In this document: piece by piece, positions 37,463-46,909 of the stretch
How the letters are laid out: every line of letters starts with the position of its first letter
Numbering within the stretch: position 1 is the first letter of the stretch
Assembly (NCBI GenBank): GCA_938041335.1
Contig: CALIAF010000016.1
Span: 22,598-86,597, forward strand
DNA length: 64,000 bases
Origin: an uncultured Ulvibacter sp.
GTDB taxonomy: Bacteria; Bacteroidota; Bacteroidia; Flavobacteriales; Flavobacteriaceae
Direction of reading: 5' to 3'
Notes under the pieces: generated by a model
Databases searched by the model: none
What the model was told of the DNA's origin: nothing
What the model saw: the letters and a program-made list of their open reading frames with translations, nothing else
Made by a program: the position numbers and the translations under genes

Positions 37463-38020
37463 ATGAAAAATTTTAGATCAAGTCCAGAAGTGAATGCAGG
37501 GAGTATGGCAGACATTGCATTCTTATTATTAATTTTCTTTTTAGTAAGTACCACAATTCCAAAAGATAAAGGAATTGCGAGGTCAATACCCAAAAAATGC
37601 CTCCCTGGCGAACCGTGCAGTATAGAAATGAACGAACGCAATATCTTATTAATAGCCGCAAATAATGCGGGAGAGTTGTTTGTAAATAAAGAACTAATGG
37701 AGTATAAAGACTTACAAAAAACAATCACAGACTTTATAGATAACAATGGCGACAATAGTTGTGGGTATTGCGATGGTGCAAAGGATAAAGAGGCTTCAGA
37801 TAACCCTAATCTAGCCGCTATCTCTATAGATGTGCAAGCGACAGCACCTTATAGATACTTTATCACCATACAAGATGAAATTACTAAAAGCTATATGGTA
37901 TTACGTACGCATTATGCAAAATCTACCTTTGATAAAACACTAGAAGAACTCACAGTAGCAGAGCTCAAAGAAGTAAAAGATGCCTATCCATTTAGGATTA
38001 GTGAGGCAAAGATTAATTAA
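37463..38020 (+). CDS. ExbD/TolR-family protein without an ExbB neighbour
   Basis: This 185-residue protein has a single N-terminal membrane helix containing the proton-path aspartate (Asp17 in SMADIAFLLLIFFLV), then a periplasmic domain. It carries four cysteines in two pairs, CLPGEPC (46-52) and CGYC (100-103), which could form disulfides. ExbD works with ExbB to energise TonB or similar partners. No ExbB, TonB or second ExbD is in the window, so it either works with a remote set or drives another envelope process. Confidence 0.88.
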   Translation: MKNFRSSPEVNAGSMADIAFLLLIFFLVSTTIPKDKGIARSIPKKCLPGEPCSIEMNERNILLIAANNAGELFVNKELMEYKDLQKTITDFIDNNGDNSCGYCDGAKDKEASDNPNLAAISIDVQATAPYRYFITIQDEITKSYMVLRTHYAKSTFDKTLEELTVAELKEVKDAYPFRISEAKIN

Positions 38021-38041
38021 AATTTAAAGTATAAAATACTT

Positions 38042-38066
38042 TGTCACATTGAGCTTGTCGAAGTGC
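38042..38066 (+). repeat. REP-like repeat, copy A
   Basis: This copy contains TTGAGCTTGTCGAAG flanked by TGTCACA and TGC. The same unit recurs inverted at 38111-38133, directly at 38162-38186, and again at 50116-50193. Such short dispersed palindromic units between genes are common in Bacteroidota genomes. Confidence 0.75.
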
Positions 38067-38110
38067 ATTCCAGAATAACTAAGCATTAATTGAACTTTGC
38101 TATAAGTTGT

Positions 38111-38133
38111 CCTTCGACAGGCTCAGGATGACA
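38111..38133 (-). repeat. REP-like repeat, copy B (inverted)
   Basis: CCTTCGACAGGCTCAGGATG is the near reverse complement of copy A. With copies A and C it can form alternative hairpins between the convergent exbD and amidohydrolase genes, perhaps ending transcription from both sides. Confidence 0.75.
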
Positions 38134-38161
38134 GTTATATTTTATAGATCTATCTATATTT

Positions 38162-38186
38162 TGTCACACTGAGCTTTTCGAAGAGC
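38162..38186 (+). repeat. REP-like repeat, copy C
   Basis: CACTGAGCTTTTCGAAGAGC is in direct orientation to copy A with a few changes. It is the third unit within 150 bases. Confidence 0.7.
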
Positions 38187-38228
38187 ATTACCAAAACCAA
38201 CGTCAAAAGACCAAAGTCAAACGATCAC

Positions 38229-39515
38229 TTACTCCTGCCCATACTTACCAGAATAACGCTTCCATAATTCGGTCTGGTGTGTTTCTAAAGAAACCGCTCT
38301 ACCATCAATGAATGCCTGAGTTAAAACGTTGGTTCTCATATCTAAAGCATCACCTTCACTTACAAAGAACGTAGCACTTTTACCTACTTCTAATGTTCCG
38401 TACATATCATCAATACCTAATATTTTTGCTGTGTTTCCAGTGATTAATTGTAAAGCAGTCTCTTTATCCATTCCTTGACCCACTACTTGACCTGCATAAA
38501 AAGGCAAGTTTCTGGTTTGAAAATTAGAGGCATCTGCATTTTGTAAACCAACTAATACGCCAGCGTCTGCTAATAACTTAGGCAATTTATAAGGCATATC
38601 ATAGTCGTCATCTGCTCGTGATGGCAAGTTATGCGTGTGCTGCACAAGAACAGGGACATTATTTGTTTTTAAAAATCCTGTGATTTTATGCGCTTCGTAA
38701 CCACCAATGATAACTACAGAAGAAACACCTGCTTCTTTAGCTGTAGTGACAGCATCTATAATTTCTTTTTCGCTATCTGCATAGATATATAATTTTTTAT
38801 CACCGTTAAAAAGTCCTTGCATCGCTTTGTAAGCTTCATTTGCTACCGCCGTATTAGTATATGCCTTACTACTTAACATGTAATTTTTTATTTCAGAAAC
38901 CTGCTTTGCATAATCCTTGTTAGGCGAATAACCACGGGGCTCACCAATCCACCAACGTCCGCGTCTAAAACTTCCTGGCCAATGTAAGTGAATACCATCA
39001 TCCATTTTTATCGCTGCGTCTTCCCAGTTCCATGCGTCAAATTGAACAATGGTGCTTGATCCCGAAATACGACCGCCTTGTGGTGCAATCTGTCCTAGTA
39101 AAACGCCATTGGGGCGCAAACTTTCAATGACTTTACTTTCTGCATTGTAAGCGATGATACTCCTAATATTTGGAATGTATTCACCCAATTCATCCTCGTC
39201 ATCACTGGCTCTCACGGCATTTACTTCTATAAGTCCTAATGATTTTGCTGGTGCGATAAAGCCAGGGTAAATGTGCTTACCTGTTCCATCAATCATTTTA
39301 CCCGCCTTTCGGGTGCTTCCCTCGCCAATGGCTGTGATTTTGCCATCTTCAAAAATAAGATGCCCGTTGTTGATGACGTTCCCATTTCCGAGGTGATAGG
39401 TGCCACCATTTACAATGAGCACTTCACTTTGTGTATCGCCAGGTGTTTGTTGTGCCAATAGGGTAGTGGCTGCCATAAACACGAAAGCTGTTAGTATGTT
39501 ATATATGATTTTCAT
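38229..39515 (-). CDS. Exported amidohydrolase-like protein lacking the HxH metal motif
   Basis: This 428-residue protein has a signal peptide (cleaved near LLAQQ, about residue 21). The fold cues of the imidazolonepropionase-like amidohydrolases are present: IDGTGKHIYPGFI, TGNTAKILGIDDMYGTLEVGKSA and a final FIDGRAV. Where active members have HxH after the first strand, this one reads APA (GFIAPAKSLG). It is therefore probably not a normal metal-dependent hydrolase. The gene follows the larger amidohydrolase at 39619 on the same strand, and the two may form a complex in the periplasm. Confidence 0.82.
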   Translation of the reverse strand: MKIIYNILTAFVFMAATTLLAQQTPGDTQSEVLIVNGGTYHLGNGNVINNGHLIFEDGKITAIGEGSTRKAGKMIDGTGKHIYPGFIAPAKSLGLIEVNAVRASDDEDELGEYIPNIRSIIAYNAESKVIESLRPNGVLLGQIAPQGGRISGSSTIVQFDAWNWEDAAIKMDDGIHLHWPGSFRRGRWWIGEPRGYSPNKDYAKQVSEIKNYMLSSKAYTNTAVANEAYKAMQGLFNGDKKLYIYADSEKEIIDAVTTAKEAGVSSVVIIGGYEAHKITGFLKTNNVPVLVQHTHNLPSRADDDYDMPYKLPKLLADAGVLVGLQNADASNFQTRNLPFYAGQVVGQGMDKETALQLITGNTAKILGIDDMYGTLEVGKSATFFVSEGDALDMRTNVLTQAFIDGRAVSLETHQTELWKRYSGKYGQE

Positions 39516-39618
39516 ATTTTGATATTTTAAAAAGACTGTTAATTACTTTAGTCTAGAATTTTTAGTTTAATATTCCGCTTCTAGAAACGCAGCGTTCTCA
39601 CTTCTCATAGTGCAGCGG

Positions 39619-42573
39619 TTAATGTACGCTATCACAATGTAAATGAACCTTATCCTTTTTCATTGGTGCTCTTTTCTTGCCGCCTTTCCCGCCTTTATCT
39701 GTAAGCATCATATTAATAAGCTTAGTTCGTTCTTGCTTAATAGCGGCGCGTTTCACTTTGTCTTGCTCTAAATCAAAATAGGTGCGACCTTCAATAATAG
39801 TCTTCTCTGCTTTTGCATAAACAGATAAAGGATGATCTGTCCATAACACGAGATCTGCATCTTTACCTTCTTTGATACTACCCACACGATTATCAATGTG
39901 GAGTAATTTTGCAGGATTAATCGTTACCATCTTCCAAGCTTCTTCTTCACTCATTCCTCCATATTTAACCGTCTTTCCGGCCTCTTGGTTTAAACGTCTA
40001 GACATCTCTGCATCATCGCTATTAATAGCAGTGACAACACCTTGCTTTGCCATAATCGCGGCGTTGTAAGGGATCGCATCATTCACTTCATATTTATAAG
40101 CCCACCAATCACTAAAAGTAGATCCGCCTACTCCGTGCTCTACCATCTTGTCTGCTACCTTGTATCCTTCAAGAATGTGTGTAAACGTATTCACTCTAAA
40201 GTTAAAACGTTCTGCCACTTTCATTAACATATTGATCTCGCTTTGTACATAACTGTGGCAGCTAATGTAGCGTTCGCCATTTAGTATTTCGGCAATAACC
40301 TCCATCTCTTCGTCATATCTATAATTGCCCGTTTTTTTAGCGGCTTGATATTCTACCGCTCTATTAAAGTAGCTGACAAACATTTGTTCGACACCCATAC
40401 GCGTCTGTGGGAAACGACTATAGCTCTCCCAGTTAGACTGCTTTACGTTTTCACCAAGGGCAAATTTGATAAACTTAGGGCTATTGTCATAGATCATATT
40501 TGCTGCTGGCTCGCCCCATTTCATTTTAATGATAGCAGAACGACCACCTATTGGATTTGCAGAACCGTGCAATATTTGAGCAGAAGTAACACCTCCTGCA
40601 AGATTGCGATAGATATCTACGTCTTCGTAATCTACCACATCTTCAATAGTTACCTCTGCAGTAGAGTTGTGTCCGGCCTCATTCACGGCTAACGTAGCGA
40701 TATGCGTATGTTCATCTATCACACCTGCAGTCAAATGTTTTCCAGTGGCATCGATTACTGTAGCATCACCTACAGATAAATTTTCACCTATTTTAGTAAT
40801 TTTCCCATTTTTAACAAGGACGTCCGTTTCTGCTAGAACACCAGCGTTTTCACCAGTCCAAACGGTAGCGTTTTTAAACAACATCGTTTGCTGTTTTGGT
40901 TGTGTCACATTTCCGTAGCCCACATTAGGGTAAGTAATGGGCATCATTTCTGGGGCTTCATTAGCATCTTTGTCTTTCTTTTCTTCTTCGGAAAAGCCAT
41001 TGGTTTGTACTGCCGTGAAGTTGCTGTCATTTCCGTTAGGTAATAAAAGTCGCCCAGAAAAACTAGTGCCGTCCTTTGGAATAACACCTGTTGTTCTGTA
41101 TACTTCTTTAGTTGTTTCATCTGTAAACGAAAGCGACATCCAGTTATCTGCATAAGTAAATTTTGAAGGAAATGAAATGGTATCCATTTTTACTTCAGAC
41201 TTGGGCGAGGTAGCATCACCACTTATTTTTAGGTTGTAGGTTCTACCTGCGGCTGTCATCGTATAGTCACCTCTAATGTCCTTTTGGTTTTTATCATTTA
41301 AGACATTTTTTCTTCCTTGCACCCAATTTTCATGAATTACAGTTCCATTTTCAAATAAAGGGCCCGAAGTCACTAAAAAGTTGGCATAGCGACCATTCTG
41401 CAGCGAACCAATAAGCTCAGACTTGCCTAACAATCGAGCTGGTGTAGTGGTTAATGCTTCTAGCGCTTTTGTTTTATCATAACCATAAGTAAAGGCCTTT
41501 TCTAACATTTTTGAAAATGAGGCCGGTTTTTCTAGTTCGTGGGTTGTTAAGGCAAAGGCCACTCCATTATCACTTAGTATTTTAGGATTGCTTGGTGCTT
41601 GGTTCCACTCGCGCATATCTTCTAGCGATATGTAATTTGCCAAATAGGCATTACTTACATCAAACGCTTCTGGGAAGTTAATAGGTACTATATAGGACGC
41701 CTGCGTCGCTTTAATATCATTGATGTTCTCATATTCATCACCGCCACCTACAATAATGTATTGTTTGCTAAAAGCATCTCCTATTTTATCTGCACGTAGG
41801 TTATTGGTTTTGCTACCAGATTCAAAGATGAAGGGTAAGTTTTTATTGGTATTAAACGCCTCAATAGAGCGATCTTTTGTTTCGCTATTGCCATTGGCGT
41901 ACCATTTTGCATCGTGATTAAACTGGCGTAACAAAGCCATCGCGCCCATTAAAGAAGTAGGGTAAGACTGTCTTGATGTTACACTCTTAGAAAACGAAAA
42001 CAGCTGCGCAGCATCATCTTCTATAATACGATGTGCGTCACCATCGACATCATTAAGTGCCACTATCACAGAGGTACCTCTTGCAATACCGTCTGGTACG
42101 TGGGTGTTTACCACACCAAAGCCTACTGCACGCATTCCTTCTGCTTTTTTACTGCTATACTTAAATTGCTCCATAGCCCGTTGCTCTGGCATGATATGAT
42201 CGTTCCAGTAAAATCCTTCGCGTCTAGTATCATATTGCGGCGAACGTCCATTACCACTAGCACGTTTTGGTTTTTCTACCCCAAAATTAGTATGCATATC
42301 TATAAAAGAAGGGTAAATGTATTTTCCTGCCACATTTTCTACCACTGTATTGTTGGGTATAGAAACGTTTGCGCCCACATTAACAACTTTCCCGTTTTTA
42401 AAAAGGATAGTTGCATTATTGAGTCGTTGCGTTGGAGTAACATAAATAGTGGCATTGGTCAAGGCAGTATATTGTGTTTCTGCTTGTTTTAAGCCACCAT
42501 TTTCTGGAAAGTAGTCTTGCCCAAAAAGCAATGAACTACACACCAGTAAACTGAGAGTGAAGAATTTTTTCAT
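39619..42573 (-). CDS. Exported tandem amidohydrolase: degenerate first domain, intact second domain
   Basis: This 984-residue protein is taken from ATG 42573 (a TTG four codons upstream is open), which begins a signal peptide MKKFFTLSLLVCSSLLFGQ. The first half (about 30-430) has an amidohydrolase outline, but the metal motif reads HTN (FIDMHTNFG). The second half (about 560-960) keeps HTH (VIDEHTHIA), further His residues, INSDDAEMSRR and the closing GSIKEGKDADLVLWTDHPL. I expect hydrolase activity only in the second half. The C-terminus is Lys- and His-rich. Natural substrates of such Bacteroidota proteins are not known to me. Confidence 0.85.
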   Translation of the reverse strand: MKKFFTLSLLVCSSLLFGQDYFPENGGLKQAETQYTALTNATIYVTPTQRLNNATILFKNGKVVNVGANVSIPNNTVVENVAGKYIYPSFIDMHTNFGVEKPKRASGNGRSPQYDTRREGFYWNDHIMPEQRAMEQFKYSSKKAEGMRAVGFGVVNTHVPDGIARGTSVIVALNDVDGDAHRIIEDDAAQLFSFSKSVTSRQSYPTSLMGAMALLRQFNHDAKWYANGNSETKDRSIEAFNTNKNLPFIFESGSKTNNLRADKIGDAFSKQYIIVGGGDEYENINDIKATQASYIVPINFPEAFDVSNAYLANYISLEDMREWNQAPSNPKILSDNGVAFALTTHELEKPASFSKMLEKAFTYGYDKTKALEALTTTPARLLGKSELIGSLQNGRYANFLVTSGPLFENGTVIHENWVQGRKNVLNDKNQKDIRGDYTMTAAGRTYNLKISGDATSPKSEVKMDTISFPSKFTYADNWMSLSFTDETTKEVYRTTGVIPKDGTSFSGRLLLPNGNDSNFTAVQTNGFSEEEKKDKDANEAPEMMPITYPNVGYGNVTQPKQQTMLFKNATVWTGENAGVLAETDVLVKNGKITKIGENLSVGDATVIDATGKHLTAGVIDEHTHIATLAVNEAGHNSTAEVTIEDVVDYEDVDIYRNLAGGVTSAQILHGSANPIGGRSAIIKMKWGEPAANMIYDNSPKFIKFALGENVKQSNWESYSRFPQTRMGVEQMFVSYFNRAVEYQAAKKTGNYRYDEEMEVIAEILNGERYISCHSYVQSEINMLMKVAERFNFRVNTFTHILEGYKVADKMVEHGVGGSTFSDWWAYKYEVNDAIPYNAAIMAKQGVVTAINSDDAEMSRRLNQEAGKTVKYGGMSEEEAWKMVTINPAKLLHIDNRVGSIKEGKDADLVLWTDHPLSVYAKAEKTIIEGRTYFDLEQDKVKRAAIKQERTKLINMMLTDKGGKGGKKRAPMKKDKVHLHCDSVH

Positions 42574-42779
42574 AAAAAGTGCCAAGAGTGTGGCTGTATT
42601 TTGGTTATTAGCTGTGTAAATATAGGGGATTTATAAGGGAGTTGAAAGGGCTTTTGGGGTGGTGAAATGTTAAAGTTTAAGAGAAATTAAGCCCCATCTT
42701 AAGCAACGGTGTCTTTATGATGTCTATCCGTAATCTGAAATTATTATCCCTTTTCTTATGTAACCTGTCACCTAAGACC

Positions 42780-43289
42780 TCAGCCTTGTTTGATTTTTAT
42801 TTCATTCCTATAATAGTCTTCAAGATACTCTTTGTCTTTTCTTGACTTTATTATGAGTAAGTCACTATCAACGTGTGTTTTATAAGTCATTATAAATTTA
42901 GTAGTACCACTTCTAGATCTTTCTGTAAATACTAAATGCGTAGCATCATATTTTTCAGTGATTAATTCTTCATTGGACACTTTTCCTTTAAAAAAATAAA
43001 CAAGACTCATCCTTCCGGTCTCTTCATCTATATGTATTTCCTTATATTTTATTGACGAGGCATATCTATAAATCGCATAACCTACGCCAGCTAGAATCCC
43101 CATAACGAGTCCTGGAAACCAACCAATTAAATATAACAAAGGTATAAATACTACCACTGGAAGAACAATTAGCTCTTTCCATTGTACGGAAATTTTGTCA
43201 GACAGAATGTGCGTATGTCCTTTTTTGGTTATCCTAAAGTAATCTTCGTCTTGGTTCAAAATTATGGTTTTGTATTTTTTACATTGCAA
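42780..43289 (-). CDS. Hypothetical membrane protein
   Basis: This 169-residue protein has one or two adjacent hydrophobic helices near residues 37-75 (LIVLPVVVFIPLLYLIGW and MGILAGVGYAIYR). Soluble beta-rich regions lie on either side, with charged segments including FTERSRSGTTK. The layout resembles membrane-anchored PH-like proteins, but I cannot assign a family. It is 23 bases downstream of the isomerase-like gene on the same strand and could share its transcript. Confidence 0.65.
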   Translation of the reverse strand: MQCKKYKTIILNQDEDYFRITKKGHTHILSDKISVQWKELIVLPVVVFIPLLYLIGWFPGLVMGILAGVGYAIYRYASSIKYKEIHIDEETGRMSLVYFFKGKVSNEELITEKYDATHLVFTERSRSGTTKFIMTYKTHVDSDLLIIKSRKDKEYLEDYYRNEIKIKQG

Positions 43290-43312
43290 TTTGACGTGTG
43301 CATTATATGGGG

Positions 43313-43657
43313 TTATACCATTGATTTATTGCAATAGGTTGCTTTTTCAAAATCTCTAATATTAATTGAAATGATTGGGACGTTAGGGAATAGTAATTTC
43401 AACTCGGCAATAATGCGATCAGAAAGATTCTTTTTTTGAGCAACAGTTCGACCTTCCATAATGTTCGCGAAAATGTGAATAAAATCATCTGTGGTATTGC
43501 CGATATTGTAATATTCAAAAGGGTTGATTCTAACTTTGATATCTCCTTTGCTAAAAAGGGCTGTTGCATCTGCTGTATCATACACTTTCTGTATAATCTC
43601 TTTTGGTGATTTTATTTTTATGATATTTTCTGAGCAATCAATTACAAAATGTGGCAT
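43313..43657 (-). CDS. 5-carboxymethyl-2-hydroxymuconate isomerase-like protein (tautomerase fold)
   Basis: This 114-residue protein begins MPHFVIDCSENI, and Pro2 would be the catalytic N-terminal proline after Met removal, as in the CHMI/tautomerase superfamily. The later segments FIHIFANIMEGRTVAQKKNLSD and PIISINIRDFEKATYCNK match the family. In aromatic degradation CHMI isomerises a muconate, but no other genes of that pathway are present. The real substrate in this organism is therefore uncertain. Confidence 0.83.
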   Translation of the reverse strand: MPHFVIDCSENIIKIKSPKEIIQKVYDTADATALFSKGDIKVRINPFEYYNIGNTTDDFIHIFANIMEGRTVAQKKNLSDRIIAELKLLFPNVPIISINIRDFEKATYCNKSMV

Positions 43658-43764
43658 AAATAATTTTTAGTTTTGATTCAAACATTGGACACCCAATTAT
43701 ATAATAACAAGGTACGCATAATACACGAAAATTAGAACTGGAGATCAACACATATTAGCGCATG

Positions 43765-44727
43765 TTATCTTTTTACTTGCTGCTTCTGCAAAGCTATAAT
43801 CTCCCCAACAGCCCTAGTGTAATTAAAAGGATTAGTCGCTTTTTTAATGGCCTTGTATACTTTTTGCGGGTTGTGTGTAGCCTGCGCAAAGAATTCCCAG
43901 AAACCCAACATCTTCATCTTGATAGGGGTAGGGCCAGAAAGCATCGCATCATACTGCTGGTAAATGGTATCGTGAAATTCTTTAAAAATCTCCCAACGGT
44001 TTTCTGGATGGTCTGCAGTGTCTGCTTTAATCATACTAGGCAAGAATGGATCTGCAATGAGACCACGACCCAACATAAAGTGTTCTATAGACGGGAAACG
44101 TTCACGCATCGCTTTAAATTGGTCTACCGTGGTGATATCGCCATTATAATATAGGGTATGTTTTGCAACATCAATACATTTCTGAAATGCCTCAAGATCA
44201 ACACCACCTTTGTAAAGTTGTTTACCCAGTCTCGCGTGGATCGCGATATTTTTCAATGGGTATTTATCTAATATTTTAAAAGATTCTAATATTTCCGAAG
44301 AAGTCTCATAACCCAATCTCATTTTCATAGAGATCGTGACATCTGTCTCGCTATGCGCACGATCTAGAATATGATCTATTTTTTCTGTGTTACAGATGAG
44401 TCCAGAACCCATACCGCTTTTGGTCACCATCGGGTAGGGGCAGCCTAGATTCCAGTTGAGTTCTGTATAGCCTAAAGACTGAATGTATTTTATTACAAAA
44501 ATAAAATGATCTGCATCTGCGGTCATCACTTGCGGGATTAGATGCAAACTTGTGTTTACTTCTGGGTTCAAATCTCGCTGGTAAGATCCCTTAATAATCA
44601 TCTTCCTATTAAAACGAATGTAAGGCGCATAAAAGGTATCTATCCCACCAAAGTATTTTTGCTGTGCATTTCTAAAAGTAGCATCTGTAAAACCCTGTAA
44701 AGGGGAAGATAAGAGTTGGTAGGACAT
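43765..44727 (-). CDS. tRNA-dihydrouridine synthase (DusC-like)
   Basis: This 320-residue flavoprotein is taken from ATG 44727, because the family always begins close to the SPLQGFTD motif; the open frame extends 13 codons upstream. Catalytic Cys96 lies in NWNLGCPYP, followed by KSGMGSGL, MKMRLGYE, IHARLGKQLYKGGVD, YNGDI and MLGRGLIADP. It reduces specific uridines in tRNA. It is transcribed divergently from the FabH-like gene, 287 bases away, with nothing notable in the spacer. Confidence 0.92.
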   Translation of the reverse strand: MSYQLLSSPLQGFTDATFRNAQQKYFGGIDTFYAPYIRFNRKMIIKGSYQRDLNPEVNTSLHLIPQVMTADADHFIFVIKYIQSLGYTELNWNLGCPYPMVTKSGMGSGLICNTEKIDHILDRAHSETDVTISMKMRLGYETSSEILESFKILDKYPLKNIAIHARLGKQLYKGGVDLEAFQKCIDVAKHTLYYNGDITTVDQFKAMRERFPSIEHFMLGRGLIADPFLPSMIKADTADHPENRWEIFKEFHDTIYQQYDAMLSGPTPIKMKMLGFWEFFAQATHNPQKVYKAIKKATNPFNYTRAVGEIIALQKQQVKR

Positions 44728-45014
44728 GGATAATTTTGAGCGTGTAAAGATAAATGATTCATGCATCTTGTGATTCGTTAATTATTATTTCAATAAAAAT
44801 GTGGATGTAGACAGCTACGTATGATTTTTTAGGTCCATCTTTCATTTTTTAATAATGAATTCGGTAATTACAAGCTTTTAAAATGACTCAAATTATGACA
44901 TTGAGAAAATATGATAAGATAAATTTTCATATTCACAATAAAGGTTCATTTGATTCAAAATTAGATGGTTAACTAACAATTATTGCTCAACTTTGCCTGC
45001 TTAAATCTTTAGAT

Positions 45015-45986
45015 ATGAGTAATGTTTTTATAAATGGGACGGGTTCTTATGCTCCCGAAAATATAGTAAAAAATAGTTTTTTTGAATCGGTTGGATCTTC
45101 AGATGCATGGATTCACAAGAACTTAGGGATTAAAGAACGTCGCATTTCTACCGGCGAAACTACTAGTGATTTAGCCTTTGAAGCAGGCAAGTTAGCCATT
45201 GCAGATGCTGGATTAAAACCTGAAGACATTGATCTTATCATTCTAGCTACAGCAACACCAGATAGACCCGCGCCTTCTTGTGCTTGTTTTGTGCAAGAAA
45301 AACTAGAAGCAACCAATGCGGTAGCTTTTGACATTTCTGCAGTATGCTCTGGAGCATTGTTTGCCACCGCTACGGCATCACAATTTATTAAATCTGGCAT
45401 GTACAAACACGCATTAGTAATAGGAGCAGATACTTTTTCTAATATTACAGATTGGAAACGTCGCGACTCTGTTTTCTTTGGGGATGGAGCAGGAGCTATG
45501 GTGCTTTCGGCCACAGAAGAAGACAAAGGTTTTGTAGATTTTTTACTGCATACAGACGGAACGGGTAAAGAGCATTTTACCATACGCGCAGGAGGTTCAG
45601 AAATGAAAACTACCAATGAAACCATTAAAAACGGAGATCATTTTTTTAGTATGAATGGACAAGAAGTTTATAAAACGGCCACGGCTGTAGTTCCTAAATG
45701 TATTGAGACTTTATTAAAACGTAATGAAGTGAGTATAGATCAGGTAGAGGCCTTATTGCCGCATCAACCTAGTATTGGGATATTAAAATCTATCGCAGCA
45801 CAAATTAATCTTCCTTTTGATAAAGTAAAAACAAATATGGATCGCTATGCAAATACTTCGGGCGGTACTATTCCTATTGTACTAGATGAAACCTTAAAAA
45901 ATGAAACTTATAAAAGTGGTGACTATCTTTTATTTGCAGCTGTAGGGGCTGGTTGGACTTGGGGATCTGCATTATATAAGTGGTAA
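45015..45986 (+). CDS. 3-oxoacyl-ACP synthase III-family protein (FabH-like)
   Basis: This 323-residue thiolase-fold enzyme has the Cys-His-Asn triad intact: Cys111 in AVCSGALF, His250 in LLPHQPS and Asn280 in YANTSGG. It condenses an acyl-CoA with malonyl-ACP in family members. The next gene, 32 bases on, is FabI-like, so the pair may form a small fatty-acid module. I cannot tell whether it is the main FabH of the cell or a specialised paralogue. Confidence 0.9.
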   Translation: MSNVFINGTGSYAPENIVKNSFFESVGSSDAWIHKNLGIKERRISTGETTSDLAFEAGKLAIADAGLKPEDIDLIILATATPDRPAPSCACFVQEKLEATNAVAFDISAVCSGALFATATASQFIKSGMYKHALVIGADTFSNITDWKRRDSVFFGDGAGAMVLSATEEDKGFVDFLLHTDGTGKEHFTIRAGGSEMKTTNETIKNGDHFFSMNGQEVYKTATAVVPKCIETLLKRNEVSIDQVEALLPHQPSIGILKSIAAQINLPFDKVKTNMDRYANTSGGTIPIVLDETLKNETYKSGDYLLFAAVGAGWTWGSALYKW

Positions 45987-46018
45987 AATAATTCAAATAA
46001 AATTTAATAGTTAAGCAT

Positions 46019-46840
46019 ATGTTTAAAAATCAAACCTATTTAATAACTGGAATTGCAGATAAAAACTCCTTAGCCATGTATGTTGCTAAAGAGGTCATAA
46101 AAAACGGCGGTAGTGTCTTGTGCACTGGACTAGGAGTGAGCGAATTTCACAATAACCTTTCGGATCGAGCATCGTCTTTTTTAAATAAAAACTTTGAAGA
46201 CTTTAAAGCTTCCATTACAGAAGAATTGGGCGATTATCGAACAGAAATTCTAGATGTAACCTTAGAAGAAAACGTTGAAGACTTTGCAAAGCGATTAAAA
46301 AACGACGGAGTGAAAATTAACGGTTTTTTGCACGCCATTGCCATGGATAAAACCATTCGTAACAAAGAAGTGAAACCCCTGCTAGATGTTACATTAGCAG
46401 AATACTGTGATACCATGGATGTTTCAGCATATTCATTAATTCGCTTATCTCATTATCTGCTCAAATATGATGTTTTGCAACCTGGTTCTTCTATATGTTC
46501 GCTAAGTTATATTGCTGCTGCAAAAGTGACTTTTCACCCGTACCGAAATATGAGTATAGCAAAAGCTGCATTAGAGCGTATCACTGTGGAGCTTGCTGAT
46601 GAGTTAGGACGCAAGCATAACATTCGTGCTAATGCGGTCCGTTTTTCAACCTATATGGGTAGTAAAGCAGGTACAGCCACATTAACGGATGAGGATGTAG
46701 CTAAAAGTGAAAAAATGAGCCCGTTAGGAAATGCATCGCCACAAGATCTAGCAAATGAAGTGATTCATCTTTTTAGACCTAATGGTCGCATTACTGGTGA
46801 AATTAGGCACGTGGATGGCGGGTATCATATTACGGGGTAA
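46019..46840 (+). CDS. Enoyl-ACP reductase-like SDR protein (FabI-like)
   Basis: This 273-residue SDR protein has the FabI-type opening (LITGIADKNSLAMYVAKE) and an active site spaced Tyr175-x6-Lys182 (YRNMSIAK), as in FabI and unlike the YxxxK of most SDRs. SAKAALE-like and GRITGEIRHVDGGYH segments close the protein. It should reduce the double bond of enoyl thioesters with NAD(P)H. The typical FabI sequence is somewhat diverged, so a specialised substrate is possible. A strong terminator follows. Confidence 0.84.
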   Translation: MFKNQTYLITGIADKNSLAMYVAKEVIKNGGSVLCTGLGVSEFHNNLSDRASSFLNKNFEDFKASITEELGDYRTEILDVTLEENVEDFAKRLKNDGVKINGFLHAIAMDKTIRNKEVKPLLDVTLAEYCDTMDVSAYSLIRLSHYLLKYDVLQPGSSICSLSYIAAAKVTFHPYRNMSIAKAALERITVELADELGRKHNIRANAVRFSTYMGSKAGTATLTDEDVAKSEKMSPLGNASPQDLANEVIHLFRPNGRITGEIRHVDGGYHITG

Positions 46841-46841
46841 A

Positions 46842-46891
46842 AAAGAAAATCCCAAACTCCAATGTGTTTTTTGGAATTTGGGGTTTTCTTT
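46842..46891. terminator. Bidirectional intrinsic terminator between fabI-like gene and asnB
   Basis: Arms at 46842-46862 and 46871-46891 pair over 21 positions with two G-T wobbles, around an 8-base loop. A T run follows on the plus strand and an A run precedes it (a T run on the minus strand), so it can end both convergent transcripts. Confidence 0.9.
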
Positions 46892-46909
46892 TTTTTTTGT
46901 AGTTTATTA

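Noticed and set aside
44950..44995. Possible promoter of the FabH-like gene
   Set aside because: CAACTTTG matches the -7 element only partly, and the nearest TTG is 35 bases away.
45113..45625. Open frame of 170 codons on the minus strand
   Set aside because: It is antisense to the FabH-like gene, whose catalytic motifs are complete; this is a codon-bias shadow.
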